Counted from the first letter of the stretch, positions 16,460 through 25,881 are shown. The stretch: DNA of 64,000 nucleotides from Albidovulum denitrificans (GCF_002973535.1 NZ_PVEP01000010.1:62001-126000), one strand, 5' to 3'. The notes: generated by a model not told the origin, from the sequence alone. Translations and numbers: made by a program.

Positions 16460-17301
16460 CGAAAGAGACCTATCAGATCGAGGGCGCCCGCGCGGCGGTC
16501 TATGCCGCAACCGCCCCGTGGGAGGGCGCCCCGACCGCCGCCATCGGCGATTTTCGCTGCGATGATGCAGAGGCCGGGGCAGCCCTTCTGCGCCAGATCT
16601 GCGCCGAGCTTGCCGGGCGGGGCGTGACCCGTGTTCTTGGTCCGATGAACGGCGATACCTGGCACAGCTATCGCCTTGTGATCGAAAGCGACGGCACGCC
16701 CCCCTTCCTGATGGAGCCGCAAAGCCGCCCCGCCGATCTCGCGGCCTTCGAGGCCGCCGGGTTCACCCGCATCGCGCGCTATTTCTCGGCCCGCGCGGCC
16801 CTGCGCGATGCCATCGGCCCCGCGCCCGACCCGCTGGAGGGGATCGAGATCGGCAACTGGGACGGTACCGCGCCCGAGGCGCATTTCGCCGAGGTCCATG
16901 CGCTCTCTACCCGCGCCTTTGCCGGGAACCTTTTCTACCGGCCCATCGACCTTGACGCCTTCCTTGGCCTTTACACGCCCTTCGTGCCGCTTCTGAAGCC
17001 CGGGCTGATCTTCACCGCGCGGGACCGCGTTGGCGCACTTGTCGGCTATCTTTTCGGCATCCCGAATTACGGCTCTGGCCCCGACCCCGACACGGTGATC
17101 CTGAAGACCTATGCCAGCCTTCATCCGGGTCTTGGCCACCATCTGGCCCATGCGTTCCATACCCGTGCGCAGGAGCTGGGGTTCGACAAGGTGATCCATG
17201 CGCTGATCCATGACGACAACCGCTCTGCCGACCGCAGCCGCCGCCACGGGGGGGAGATTTTCCGCCGCTACGCACTGATGGGGCGGCGGCTGGATGGCTG
17301 A
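16456..17301 (+). CDS. GNAT-family N-acyltransferase
   Basis: 281 residues starting at the ATG of an ATGA overlap. The first half includes IGDFRCDDAEAGAALL and VLGPMNGDTWHSYR, then FLMEPQSRP. The C-terminal half has the acetyl-CoA fold, with ARDRVGALVGYLFGIPNY as the central beta-strands and TYASLHPGLGHHLAHAFHTR as the pyrophosphate-loop helix. GNAT enzymes transfer an acyl group from acyl-CoA to an amine. An amine-bearing aminocarboxypropyl product of the upstream BtaA-like enzyme is a reasonable acceptor; this is inference. It overlaps the ligase gene by 8 nt. Confidence 0.72.
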   Translation: MTKETYQIEGARAAVYAATAPWEGAPTAAIGDFRCDDAEAGAALLRQICAELAGRGVTRVLGPMNGDTWHSYRLVIESDGTPPFLMEPQSRPADLAAFEAAGFTRIARYFSARAALRDAIGPAPDPLEGIEIGNWDGTAPEAHFAEVHALSTRAFAGNLFYRPIDLDAFLGLYTPFVPLLKPGLIFTARDRVGALVGYLFGIPNYGSGPDPDTVILKTYASLHPGLGHHLAHAFHTRAQELGFDKVIHALIHDDNRSADRSRRHGGEIFRRYALMGRRLDG

Positions 17302-18715
17302 CCTCGCCCGCCATTTCGCCGAGGCCGCGCGGCGCGAGGGGGAGAGGGTCGCGCTGGTCACCCCGCAGGGGGCCGAGAGCTTTGCCGGGATCGACCGCCG
17401 CGCCGCCGCCTTCGCCGCCCGCTGCGCGGCGCGGGGGCTGGGCAAGGGCGACCGGGTGCTGATTGCGATGCCGGTCGGCGTCGATCTTTACGTCGCGCTG
17501 GCGGCCTGCTGGCGGCTGGGCGCGGTCGCGGTCTTTCCCGAACCGGCGATGGGGATCGCGGGGCTGCGCCATGCGGTCGCGCTGAGCCGGCCGAAATGCC
17601 TTTTCGCCTCGGGCCGCTACCGGTTCCTGCGCCTGCTCCCGGCGCTTTGGCGCTGCCCGGTCCTGTCGCCGTCCCCTGCCGACCGGGGCGGCCCCGCGCC
17701 GGTGCCGCTGGCGGATCGGGATCTGGCGCTGATCTCCTTCACCTCCGGCTCGACCGGCGCGCCGAAGGCGATCCCGCGCAGCCATGGCTTCCTGATGGCG
17801 CAATACGATGCGGTGCGGCGGCTTCTGGCATCAGAGCGGGAGGAGGTGGACCTGGTCGCCTTCCCGGTCTTCTGCCTCGTCAACCTGGCCGAGGGGCGGA
17901 CCAGCGTCCTGCCGAATTGGAAGATTTCGCGCCCCGATGGCGTGTTGCCGGACAAGCTTGCGGCCTGGATCGCGCGGTCCGGAGCGACGCGGGCGCTGTT
18001 GCCGCCGGGCCTGTGCGAGGTGTTGGCCCGCGCCGACATGCCGCGCGCCCTGCACACCGTCTTTACCGGCGGCGGCCCGGTGAAACCCGCGCTGGTCGGG
18101 CGGTTGCAGGCCCGCCGTCCGGGGCTGCGCATCGTGTCGGTCTATGGCTCGACCGAGGCGGAACCGATTGCCGATCTCGACTGGGCCGAGGTCGGCGACG
18201 GGGACCGTTCCGCGATGGCGGGGGGCGCGGGTCTGTTGGCGGGGGTGCCGGTCGAAGGCACCGCGCTGAAGATCGTTGAGGGGGAGATCTGGGTTGCCGG
18301 GGCGCATGTGAACGCCCATTACCTCGACCCGGCGATGGAGGCCGGGACCAAGGTGCGTGAGGGCGCGACGGTCTGGCACCGGACGGGCGATGCCGGGCGG
18401 CTGGACGACAGCGGCCGGCTTTGGCTGCTGGGCCGGACCGGGGCGGTGGTGGAGGGGGCCGGGGGGCCGATCTATCCCTTCGCCGTGGAGCTTGCCGCCG
18501 AAAGCTGGCCCGGCGTCGCGCGGGCCGCGCTGGCCGGGGCGGGCGGTGCCCCGGTTCTGGTGATCGAAGGCGCGGCGGATGTGGCGGATTGCACCCACCG
18601 CGCGCGCGCTTTGGGCATTGCGCGGGTGGTCAAGGTTGCCGCCATCCCGCTGGACAGACGACACCGATCAAAGGTCGATTACACCGCGCTGCAACGGCTT
18701 TTGCCGCAAGGATAG
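17294..18715 (+). CDS. AMP-forming acyl ligase / acyl-CoA synthetase-like
   Basis: 473 residues. Adenylation motifs: A3 ISFTSGSTGAPKAIPRSH (about 152-169), A5 SVYGSTEAEPIA, A7 HRTGDAGRLDDSGRLW, and a terminal PLDRRHRSKVDY with the likely catalytic lysine. The protein is short, with a reduced C-terminal lid, as in OleC-like and other fatty-acid ligase relatives. It would activate a carboxylate with ATP to an acyl-AMP, then thioester or, in OleC relatives, a beta-lactone. Substrate unknown. Last gene of the seven-gene operon; its stop is 4 bp from the convergent end of the nir cluster. Confidence 0.82.
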   Translation: MADLARHFAEAARREGERVALVTPQGAESFAGIDRRAAAFAARCAARGLGKGDRVLIAMPVGVDLYVALAACWRLGAVAVFPEPAMGIAGLRHAVALSRPKCLFASGRYRFLRLLPALWRCPVLSPSPADRGGPAPVPLADRDLALISFTSGSTGAPKAIPRSHGFLMAQYDAVRRLLASEREEVDLVAFPVFCLVNLAEGRTSVLPNWKISRPDGVLPDKLAAWIARSGATRALLPPGLCEVLARADMPRALHTVFTGGGPVKPALVGRLQARRPGLRIVSVYGSTEAEPIADLDWAEVGDGDRSAMAGGAGLLAGVPVEGTALKIVEGEIWVAGAHVNAHYLDPAMEAGTKVREGATVWHRTGDAGRLDDSGRLWLLGRTGAVVEGAGGPIYPFAVELAAESWPGVARAALAGAGGAPVLVIEGAADVADCTHRARALGIARVVKVAAIPLDRRHRSKVDYTALQRLLPQG

Positions 18716-18719
18716 CGGT

Positions 18720-18980
18720 TCAGCGATCTTCCGCCTCACGGATCATGCCCCGCACCCAGCGCGCGGCGAGCCATGTGGCGGGCAGCGACAAGGGCAGCGC
18801 GCCGATCAGCGCCGCGACGGGCGGGATGTTCCCCGCCCATCCGGCCGAATGGAAGATCAGCCCCAGAAGGAACAGGTTGATCGCCACCGCCCCGGCCACG
18901 AAGGGCCAGAGGATCGCGCCCAGCTTCCACAGGTTTTCAGTGGCTGGTGCCGTCTTCGAAGGTGATCTTGTTCCAGACAT
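18720..18980 (-). CDS. Small two-helix membrane protein at the end of the nir operon
   Basis: About 86 residues from the ATG at 18980, which overlaps the end of nirN by 44 nt. Two hydrophobic segments (WPFVAGAVAINLFLLGLIF and IPPVAALIGALPLSLPATWL) and a basic C-terminal WVRGMIREAEDR. No ATG, GTG or TTG lies nearer to the nirN stop, so the start rests on lack of alternatives. No family was recognised. Location as the last gene of the nitrite reductase operon suggests a role in cytochrome cd1 or heme d1 maturation, which is inference. Confidence 0.6.
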   Translation of the reverse strand: MSGTRSPSKTAPATENLWKLGAILWPFVAGAVAINLFLLGLIFHSAGWAGNIPPVAALIGALPLSLPATWLAARWVRGMIREAEDR

Positions 18981-20481
18981 TGTATTTCCCCGAGGGCTTG
19001 ACCATCGGCAAGCGCCGGACTTCCTCCAGCGTCGCCGCGTCAAAGACGATCACCGCGCCGTCCTGTTCCCAGATTGACACCAGCGCATAGCGCCCGTCCT
19101 TGGTGAATTCCGTATGCGCGACCGTCTTGCCGGGTTCGGGCGTCAGCACCTTCACCACCTCAAGCGTCTCTTTGTCGATGATATGCATCTGGCCCTTGTT
19201 CGGCCCGGTAAAGACATCGGCCCAGATATAGGGCGTCCCGTCATGGGAACGCAGGAAAAAGCCGGGGCCGGAGGTTTTTATGATCTTCACAAGGCTCCAG
19301 TCGGCCATGTCGATGACGCTGATCTGGCCCTCGTTCAGATGCGGCACTGCCATCAGGCGATGACCGCCCCGCATCCAGCTTATGCCGGACCCCAGATGCG
19401 GCATGCCGGGCAGCGGCAGGCTCGCGATCTCACGCCCCACGTCGAGGTTGACGACGACGCCGGTTTCCCCCGCGCGGTTGGCGCCGATCAGGTTGTGATA
19501 GCCGGGATCGAAGAAGAAATCGTCAAGGGGCGCGGACACGTCGATCCGACGGCGTGCGAAAAGACCCTGCTCGGCTTCCAGCGATTCCTCCATCCCCGCC
19601 TCGTGGCTGTGGACGAAGCCGTCGTGATAGGGACCGGCATTCGGGTCGGTCGCGACCTCCCATATCTCCGGCACGTCCTTCAGCGCGAGGATGAAGGAGT
19701 TGCGGTCGGGCGCCTGATAGACGGCGGAGACGCGGCTGGGCGTCCCCTTGCGGCCCTTCACCTCCATCACCCTGGCGACGGACAGGTCATCCGTCGACAA
19801 GATCGTCAGCGTTTCCGGCAGGTAGCTGGCAACGGCCAGCCATTTGCCATCCGCGCTCATCGCGATGTTGCGGCTGTTCAATCCGGCGCGGATGCGGCCC
19901 ACCTCATGCAGGGACCAGATGTCGTATTTCTGCACCCAGCCATCGCGCGACATGACAAAGACATAGCGCCCGTCGGGCGAGAATTTCGGCCCGCCATGGA
20001 CGGCGAAGGGGGTTTCGAACCTGTCCAGCACCGCGAAGGTGTCGCCGTCGAGGACGGAGATATGGCTGTCGCCGGTTTCCACCACCAGCGTGATGTTCAT
20101 CGGGTCGGCGGTGAAGACTGGGGCCGTCGCGGCGACATAGTCCGGGTTCATCGCCCGGCTGGCGGCGATCTCTTCCGCGGTCCAGACCGGCGGCGTGGCC
20201 AGCGGGGCGGAGACATAGGCGGCGACCGCCGCGATTTCGTCTGGCGAGAGCGTCGCCTTGAAGGACGGCATCTGCGTCATGGCGCGGCCATCGGTGATGA
20301 CGGCCTCCAGCCGGTCGCCCTTCAACCGGCCAAGGCTTTCGGGGATCAGCGCCGGGCCGGTGCCGCCGAACCGCGTCTCGGCGTGGCAAGAGGCGCATTG
20401 ATCGGCGTAGATCATCGCCCCGTCCGGCGCGGCAAGGGCAGTGGTGGCGAGCAGGCTAAAGGAAACGATGAGCCGGATCAT
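18937..20481 (-). CDS. nirN: NirN, heme d1 biogenesis cytochrome c-type dihydro-heme d1 dehydrogenase
   Basis: 514 residues. A signal peptide ([17 protein letters not shown]) is followed by a c-type heme site CASCH (29-33) and an eight-bladed d1-type propeller with repeated SPDGRYVF-like blades and the end [10 protein letters not shown]. NirN is a periplasmic relative of NirS that oxidises dihydro-heme d1 to heme d1 at the end of cofactor synthesis. The ATG at 20481 is preferred for the signal peptide; one at 20493 is possible. It overlaps nirJ by 26 nt. Confidence 0.93.
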   Translation of the reverse strand: MIRLIVSFSLLATTALAAPDGAMIYADQCASCHAETRFGGTGPALIPESLGRLKGDRLEAVITDGRAMTQMPSFKATLSPDEIAAVAAYVSAPLATPPVWTAEEIAASRAMNPDYVAATAPVFTADPMNITLVVETGDSHISVLDGDTFAVLDRFETPFAVHGGPKFSPDGRYVFVMSRDGWVQKYDIWSLHEVGRIRAGLNSRNIAMSADGKWLAVASYLPETLTILSTDDLSVARVMEVKGRKGTPSRVSAVYQAPDRNSFILALKDVPEIWEVATDPNAGPYHDGFVHSHEAGMEESLEAEQGLFARRRIDVSAPLDDFFFDPGYHNLIGANRAGETGVVVNLDVGREIASLPLPGMPHLGSGISWMRGGHRLMAVPHLNEGQISVIDMADWSLVKIIKTSGPGFFLRSHDGTPYIWADVFTGPNKGQMHIIDKETLEVVKVLTPEPGKTVAHTEFTKDGRYALVSIWEQDGAVIVFDAATLEEVRRLPMVKPSGKYNVWNKITFEDGTSH

Positions 20482-21664
20482 GGCTTTTCCCACGGAAGGG
20501 CGTGACGGTCAGGCGCGCGGCCTCATCCACGCCGATTTCGGCATTGGTCATGTAGCAGGCCGGGTCCTCGGCCCAGGGATCGCCGGTCACCTGAAGCGCG
20601 CGGATGCGGGTATTGCCGCCGCAGACCGCCTTGAAGGCGCAGGCACCGCAGCGGCCTTTCAGCGGCCGGGGACGGGTGCGCAGCGTGGCCAACATCGGGT
20701 CGCCGCCGGTCCAGAGCGTGCTGAACGGCGTCTCCTTGACCGATCCGACGGTGTAGTCGGACCAGTAGGTGTCGGGATGGACCTTGCCCTGCGGGTCGAT
20801 ATTGCCGACGCCAAGGCCCGAGGAATTGCCGCCCCAGGCCTCAAGATGCGCGCGGACATGGGCGGCCTTTTCCGGCCCGAACTTGCGGTTGACCCATTCC
20901 AGGAAATAGACCGCGTCGGCGTCGTTGTTGCCGGTCACGACCTCAAGCGGCTGGCCGTTCTTCACCGCGTCCCAGGCCCGCGCGATCAACAGGTCCATGG
21001 CCGACCGGGTCAGGGCGTGCTGGGTATCCTCGCCCCGGTTCTTGTCGCCGCGTCCGGCATAGACCAGGTGGCTGAGATAGAACTTGTCCACGCCCTCATC
21101 CCGGCAGAGGTCGAGCATTCCGGGCAGGTAGCCGGCGTTCGCCTCGGTGATGGTGAAGCGCAGGCCGACCTTGACGCCCTTCGCCTTGCAGGCGCGGACG
21201 CCCTCCAGCGCCTCGACAAACGCGCCCTCGACGCCGCGGAACCAGTCGTTCTTGGCGCCCAGCCCGTCCAGCGAGATGCCGACATAGTCGAAACCGATAT
21301 CGGCGATGCGGTCGATGTTCTTCGCGATGCGGGTGCCGTTGGTGGACAGCGACAGGTGGCGGAAGTTCAATTCCTTCGCCCGTTCCGCCAGTTCGAAGAA
21401 ATCGAACCGGCTGAGCGGCTCCCCCCCGGACAGGATCAGCGCCGGGATGCCAAACGCCTTGAGGTCGTCAAGGACGCCCATCGCCTGTTCATGCGTCAAC
21501 TCGCCGGGAAACGGCACATCGGCCGAGGTCGTGTAGCAATGGCGGCAGCGCAGGTTGCAGCGCCGGGTGAGGTTCCAGATCACCACCGGTTTGACCGGAC
21601 CCGAACGGCGGCGCACCGGCGTGGGGGTGACAAGCTCGTGCATGTATTGCGTCAGGCGGAACAT
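20456..21664 (-). CDS. nirJ: NirJ, radical SAM enzyme of heme d1 synthesis
   Basis: 402 residues. The radical SAM site [14 protein letters not shown] gives Cys36, Cys40 and Cys43 for the 4Fe-4S cluster; [10 protein letters not shown] is the SAM-binding GGE motif. The C-terminal [12 protein letters not shown] with later CYM is the SPASM-like auxiliary cluster region. NirJ removes propionate side chains from 12,18-didecarboxysiroheme in the cytoplasm. It lies directly after nirH. Confidence 0.95.
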   Translation of the reverse strand: MFRLTQYMHELVTPTPVRRRSGPVKPVVIWNLTRRCNLRCRHCYTTSADVPFPGELTHEQAMGVLDDLKAFGIPALILSGGEPLSRFDFFELAERAKELNFRHLSLSTNGTRIAKNIDRIADIGFDYVGISLDGLGAKNDWFRGVEGAFVEALEGVRACKAKGVKVGLRFTITEANAGYLPGMLDLCRDEGVDKFYLSHLVYAGRGDKNRGEDTQHALTRSAMDLLIARAWDAVKNGQPLEVVTGNNDADAVYFLEWVNRKFGPEKAAHVRAHLEAWGGNSSGLGVGNIDPQGKVHPDTYWSDYTVGSVKETPFSTLWTGGDPMLATLRTRPRPLKGRCGACAFKAVCGGNTRIRALQVTGDPWAEDPACYMTNAEIGVDEAARLTVTPFRGKSHDPAHRFL

Positions 21665-21665
21665 C

Positions 21666-22151
21666 TCAGCCCTTTCCGGTTAGCCGCATCCCGGTCTTTT
21701 TCAGGATGCGGGTGGAATACAGAATGTCATGGCCCCGACAGGCCGGGCCGAGAAGGGCCGCGACCTTGGTGCGCTTTTCCTCGACCTCGTCGCGCGTCGT
21801 GCCATGGAGCATGGCGAAGAGGTTATAGGGCCAGTCCGGCAGTGCGCGCGGGCGGCGGTAGCAATGGCTGACGAAATCGAGCGCGCCTATCTGCGGGCCA
21901 AGGTCGTCCACGATGGCGTCGTCCACGTCCCAGACGCTCATCCCGTTGGCGGTCATGCCAAGGGCGTAGTGGTTGGGGGCAAGGGCCACGCGGCGGATCA
22001 CGCCCGACGCCTGCATCGCGCCGACACGGTCCAGCACCTCGCCCTCGGTCAGGCCAAGCCAGCCCGCGACCTCGGCATAGGGCGCCGACACCAGCGGCAG
22101 CCCGCAGGAGGTTGCGGCGATGATGCGGCGATCTGTGGCGTCGATGCTCAT
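21666..22151 (-). CDS. nirH: NirH, siroheme decarboxylase subunit (Lrp/AsnC-like)
   Basis: 161 residues with an N-terminal Lrp-type helix-turn-helix ([20 protein letters not shown]...[14 protein letters not shown]) and an AsnC-like C-terminal domain ([24 protein letters not shown]). NirD, L, G and H proteins act together as siroheme decarboxylase, giving 12,18-didecarboxysiroheme. Its start overlaps nirG by 4 nt. The NirH versus NirL naming rests on gene order. Confidence 0.88.
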   Translation of the reverse strand: MSIDATDRRIIAATSCGLPLVSAPYAEVAGWLGLTEGEVLDRVGAMQASGVIRRVALAPNHYALGMTANGMSVWDVDDAIVDDLGPQIGALDFVSHCYRRPRALPDWPYNLFAMLHGTTRDEVEEKRTKVAALLGPACRGHDILYSTRILKKTGMRLTGKG

Positions 22152-22621
22152 GCTTTGACCCGGAAGCCGATGAAGAATTCGTTCTCCTTGGGAAAGCGCA
22201 GGACGGTCAGCCCCGTCGCCCCCTCGATACGCTTCGCGGCCTTGGCGATCCCTTCGGGCTTTTCACAAGCCAGGACGAACCACATGTTCAGCCGGTGCGC
22301 GCGTTCATAATTATGCGCCACCTCCGGCAGCGCATTGACCAAAGTCACGACCGCATCGAAGCGGTCGGCGGGAACCTCCATCGCGCAGAGGCAGAAGGCG
22401 CCGCCCATCGCCTCGGCGTCGTAGAAGGGGCCAAAGCGGGTGATGGCGCCGATCTCGCGCAGCCGGGCGACACGCTCGATCAACTCGCTTTCGGGCAGCG
22501 CCAACTGGCGGGCGGCCTCGGCAAAGGGGCGCGCGGTCACCGGCAACCCGTCCTGCAAGGCGTTCAGGACGGCGCGGTCGGTCGCGTCAAGCGCATCGGG
22601 GGGAAGGGCCGCGCGTCTCAT
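22148..22621 (-). CDS. nirG: NirG, siroheme decarboxylase subunit (Lrp/AsnC-like)
   Basis: 157 residues from the ATG at 22621, which overlaps the nirDL stop (ATGA). HTH segment DATDRAVLNALQDGLPVTAR and the AsnC-like body with FGPFYDAEAMGGAF, AHNYERAHRLNMWFVLA and FPKENEFFIGFR. These match the NirG/NirD half of siroheme decarboxylase, with the histidine-containing HNYER segment of the active site. Coupled to nirDL and nirH. Confidence 0.88.
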   Translation of the reverse strand: MRRAALPPDALDATDRAVLNALQDGLPVTARPFAEAARQLALPESELIERVARLREIGAITRFGPFYDAEAMGGAFCLCAMEVPADRFDAVVTLVNALPEVAHNYERAHRLNMWFVLACEKPEGIAKAAKRIEGATGLTVLRFPKENEFFIGFRVKA

Positions 22622-23583
22622 GCCGCGGCCGAGATCAGCGCGCCCGTCTGCTTGAAGCAGCGGGTGGAGAAGAGCGGCTTCGCGGTGGTCCCCGCCAGTT
22701 CCGGCAGCGCGCGGGCGCGGTCGAGGACGGCCAGCGCCTCGGCCCGGCTGCGGCCGTGGATCATGGAATAAAGCGCATAGGGCCAGACGCCCGGCACGGT
22801 TTCGCGCTGGTAGCACAGCGTCACGCCCGGCAGGGCGGACAGCGCGGTTCCGGCGGCGGGGATGCGGTCGGGGGCGATGTCCCAGACCACCATCGCATTC
22901 GCCGTCCAGCCCAGCGGGCGGTGGCGCACGATGACGCCAAGGCGGGTGATGACACGGGCCTGAAGCAGCGTGGCGATGCGGGCCAGCGCGTCCGTCTCGG
23001 CCAGTCCCAGCGCGGCGAAGGGGCGCGGGGTCAGCGGCAGCCCGCGCGACAGGCGGGCCAGCAGGGCGCGGTCATCTTCGGTCAGATCAAGCGCGCGGGC
23101 GCCCCTGTCCGGCGCCATCGGGCGGCGCGTTCCGTCAAGGCGGAACCCGAGGTCGATGTTGAACGCCCGCACAAGGCGCAGGTCGAGAACGCGCAGGCCG
23201 GTGCGGTTGCCGATCCGCGCAAGGCTTTCGTCAAGCGCCACCGGATCGGGGGCGGTGGCGACGAACCAGATGTTCCAGCGATCCTCGCGCAGGTAGGAAT
23301 GGTTGACGCCCGCTTCGTCATTGACGATGGCCGCGACCTCTTCGATCCGGCCCTCCGGCACCGCCAGCGCGGCGAGGGTGGAGGCCCCGGCGGTGTTCGG
23401 CCGCACCGTCGCGCCCACGCGCGCCACCGCGCCATCGGCGCTCAGCCGGGCGAGGCGGTCGATCACCTCGGCTTCGGGGATGCCAAGGGTGGCCGCCATG
23501 GCCTGAAACGGACGTTCCACCAGCGGCAGGTCGCGCTGAAATTCGTCCAGCAGACGGGCGTCGATGGGATCGCGGCCCTCCAT
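22618..23583 (-). CDS. nirDL: NirDL, fused siroheme decarboxylase subunits
   Basis: 321 residues containing two Lrp/AsnC-like units: about 1-155 (NirD-like; NHSYLREDRWNIWFVATA) and about 165-321 (NirL-like; ETVPGVWPYALYSMIHG, FSTRCFKQTG). Each unit has its own HTH. The fusion is common in alphaproteobacteria. Together with NirG and NirH it decarboxylates siroheme. ATG at 23583 lies 3 nt after the nirF stop; a GTG at 23589 that overlaps the stop is an alternative start. Confidence 0.9.
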   Translation of the reverse strand: MEGRDPIDARLLDEFQRDLPLVERPFQAMAATLGIPEAEVIDRLARLSADGAVARVGATVRPNTAGASTLAALAVPEGRIEEVAAIVNDEAGVNHSYLREDRWNIWFVATAPDPVALDESLARIGNRTGLRVLDLRLVRAFNIDLGFRLDGTRRPMAPDRGARALDLTEDDRALLARLSRGLPLTPRPFAALGLAETDALARIATLLQARVITRLGVIVRHRPLGWTANAMVVWDIAPDRIPAAGTALSALPGVTLCYQRETVPGVWPYALYSMIHGRSRAEALAVLDRARALPELAGTTAKPLFSTRCFKQTGALISAAA

Positions 23584-23585
23584 GA

Positions 23586-24734
23586 TCACAGCCCCGGCTG
23601 GTGCGCGCGGGCGGTGAAGAAGATCCCGCTTGGCGCTTCGGCGGCGAATTCCCCCACCTTTTCGCGGGTGCGGGTGTCGTAGATCAGCACCTTGTTGTCG
23701 TCGCGCGAACTGATCCAGACCTCGGCCCCGCGCGGGGCGAATTCCATGTGCAGGATCGCCTTGCCGGGGGTCAGGGTCGCCACAACCTCATGGGTGCGGG
23801 AATCGACGACCTGCACGGTGTCATTGAGTGGCGTGGCGAAGTTGACCCAGACGAAGGGCGAGGCAGGCTGCGCGATGACGAAGACCGGCTGGCCGTGGAC
23901 CGGGGTCGTGGCGACCTCTTCCAGTGTGTCGCGGTTCACCCAGAGAAGTTCATGCCGACCGACGGCGGGCAGGGCGTATTGCCCCTCGGTGAAGGCCCAG
24001 CCCTGAAGGTGCGGCATCTTGTAGACGGGCATATCCTCACCCGTCTTGCCGTAATCGGTCAGGAACTTGCGCGGTTCGGGCTTGTCGGACCAGAGGTCAT
24101 AGGCGGTCACGCCCTTTTCGCCGAAAAGCCCGACAAGATAGGTATGCGCGTCGTCGGTGATGACCGCGTCGAAGGGGTTCTTCCCGGCCTTGCCAAGTGC
24201 TGCGATCTTCGGTTCTGGCCCGGAGAAATCGCCAAGGTAAACCTCGCCCGTGTCCCAGACGGTCCAGGCGAAGCGGCGGCCCGGCACGTCGACAAGGCCG
24301 ATGGTCTTGCCGTCCGCCGGAATGTCGGCGATCAGCGCGAGCTTGTCGGCGTCAAAGACCTTCACCCCGCCGGGTTCGTAGTTGGACACGGCGACAAGCT
24401 TGCCATCGTCCGAAATCGCCCCGCCTATGGAGTTGCCCGCCTGCACCGTCCGCGCGACGATCTCTTGCGTGACCATGTCCACCTTGGTCAGCCCGCCGTC
24501 GCGGCCGAAGACATAGGCGAAGCGTTCGTCGGGGCTGTAGGTCATGCTGGCATGGGACAGATCGCCCAGCCCCTCGATCCGGCCGATGGCGGCGCGGTCG
24601 GATCGGTCGATGACCAGAAGGCTGCCGGTCGCGCGTTCGATGACAAGGCCCAGATCGCCGGTGGCAAGGGGCGTCTCCGGCGCGGCAAGAAGCGGGGTGG
24701 CAAGAAAGGCAAGAAGGACGAATGCGCGTTTCAT
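23586..24734 (-). CDS. nirF: NirF, heme d1 biosynthesis protein
   Basis: 382 residues. A signal peptide (MKRAFVLLAFLATPLLA) is followed by a d1-type propeller without a c-heme site: RATGSLLVIDRSD, YSPDERFAYVFGRDGGLTK, LQGWAFTEGQYALP, and FAPRGAEVWIS. NirF is a periplasmic protein needed for a late step of heme d1 synthesis and interacts with NirN and NirS. Start at 24734, 17 nt after nirC. Confidence 0.93.
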   Translation of the reverse strand: MKRAFVLLAFLATPLLAAPETPLATGDLGLVIERATGSLLVIDRSDRAAIGRIEGLGDLSHASMTYSPDERFAYVFGRDGGLTKVDMVTQEIVARTVQAGNSIGGAISDDGKLVAVSNYEPGGVKVFDADKLALIADIPADGKTIGLVDVPGRRFAWTVWDTGEVYLGDFSGPEPKIAALGKAGKNPFDAVITDDAHTYLVGLFGEKGVTAYDLWSDKPEPRKFLTDYGKTGEDMPVYKMPHLQGWAFTEGQYALPAVGRHELLWVNRDTLEEVATTPVHGQPVFVIAQPASPFVWVNFATPLNDTVQVVDSRTHEVVATLTPGKAILHMEFAPRGAEVWISSRDDNKVLIYDTRTREKVGEFAAEAPSGIFFTARAHQPGL

Positions 24735-24751
24735 GGGGTCGGTCCCTGTGT

Positions 24752-25048
24752 TCAGTCCTGTTTCAGGTAGCGGGCGATCCACATCGCCTCTTCCTCGGTC
24801 AGTAGCGGCCGCCAGGGCGGCATCGCGGTTTCCGGCACGCCGTCGAGGATGATGGAGGCCAGCGCCTCCGGCTCGGCATGGGCCAGCGCCTGGGCGGTCA
24901 GCGGGCTGCCAAGGCCGCCTTTGCGCGTCAGCCCGTGACACGATCCACAATCCTGCGTGACCATATGCTGCAATTCCGCCGCGCGCTTCGGCGCCACCTC
25001 GGCCGAGGCGGGCAGCGCGAGCGCGAGAAGGATCGCGAGGCTACGCAT
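24752..25048 (-). CDS. nirC: NirC, periplasmic c-type cytochrome
   Basis: 98 residues: signal peptide (MRSLAILLALALPASA) and one heme c site CGSCH at 34-38, with MPPWRPLLTEEEAMWIARYL providing the axial Met and C-terminal helix. Small NirC cytochromes give electrons to NirS or act in d1 maturation. The ATG at 25048 overlaps the nirE end by 8 nt. Confidence 0.9.
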   Translation of the reverse strand: MRSLAILLALALPASAEVAPKRAAELQHMVTQDCGSCHGLTRKGGLGSPLTAQALAHAEPEALASIILDGVPETAMPPWRPLLTEEEAMWIARYLKQD

Positions 25049-25844
25049 AGGCCGCCATCCCGGCGCCGTCGCACAGGGCGGCATCTTCGGCCATGATGGC
25101 GGGATACATGCCCGCGACATGGCCGATCACGAACAGGACCGGCGCCTCGGGCTGCACGGCGGCGACATCGGCGCCGATCCGGCCCAGCGTGGACAGAAGC
25201 CGCGTCTCGCGCGGGGTGGTCGCGGCGGAAATGGCAAGGACGGGAAGCGTCGCGGACATGCCGTGGCGGATCAGTTGCAGCGCGATCTCGGCGATATTCG
25301 CGACGCCCATGTAGACCACGAGCGTCGTGTCCTCGCTGGCCAGCGAGGCCCAGTCGAGGTCAAGCGCGGCATCCTTGGCGCGGTGGCCGGTGACATAGCG
25401 CACGCCGGTGGCAAGGCCGCGATGGGTCAGCGGCACGCCGGTCGAGGCAGCCGCACCCTGGGCCGAGGTGATGCCCGGCACATAGGTCACGGGCAGACCG
25501 GCGGCGCGGAGCGCCTCTGCCTCTTCGCTGCCGCGTCCGAAGATCAGGGGATCGCCGCCCTTCAGCCGCGCGACATTCAACCCCTCACGCCCGAGGTCGA
25601 TCAGAAGGGCGTTGATCGCCTCCTGCGGAATCTTGTGGAATTTCGGTAGCTTGCCAACGTCGATCCGGCGGGTGGAGGCCGGGACCAGGGCCATGATCTC
25701 GGGGCTGACCAGGCGGTCATGCACGACGACATCGGCCGTTTGCAGCGCGCGCAGCGCCTTGACGGTCAGAAGGTCGGGATCGCCCGGACCTGCGCCGATA
25801 AGATGGATATGGCCCCTGACACGCGCCTCGTACTGGTCTTTCAT
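25041..25844 (-). CDS. nirE: NirE, uroporphyrinogen-III C-methyltransferase
   Basis: 267 residues with SUMT motifs: HLIGAGPGDPDLLTVKALRAL, VVHDRLVSPEI, VARLKGGDPLIFGRGSEE, VPGITSAQGAAASTGVPLTHR. It methylates uroporphyrinogen III twice with SAM to precorrin-2, the first committed step towards siroheme and heme d1. In the nir cluster it is the dedicated NirE. It is separated from nirS by an 81-nt gap with a strong hairpin. Confidence 0.95.
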   Translation of the reverse strand: MKDQYEARVRGHIHLIGAGPGDPDLLTVKALRALQTADVVVHDRLVSPEIMALVPASTRRIDVGKLPKFHKIPQEAINALLIDLGREGLNVARLKGGDPLIFGRGSEEAEALRAAGLPVTYVPGITSAQGAAASTGVPLTHRGLATGVRYVTGHRAKDAALDLDWASLASEDTTLVVYMGVANIAEIALQLIRHGMSATLPVLAISAATTPRETRLLSTLGRIGADVAAVQPEAPVLFVIGHVAGMYPAIMAEDAALCDGAGMAAYA

Positions 25845-25881
25845 GGCTTACCCGTTCGGCTGGCTGTTCGTGGGAAAGGGT

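Noticed and set aside
9436-18715. Interpretation of the operon as a standard mevalonate or betaine-lipid pathway
   Set aside because: The mevalonate kinase and synthase genes and the btaB methyltransferase gene are absent from the operon.
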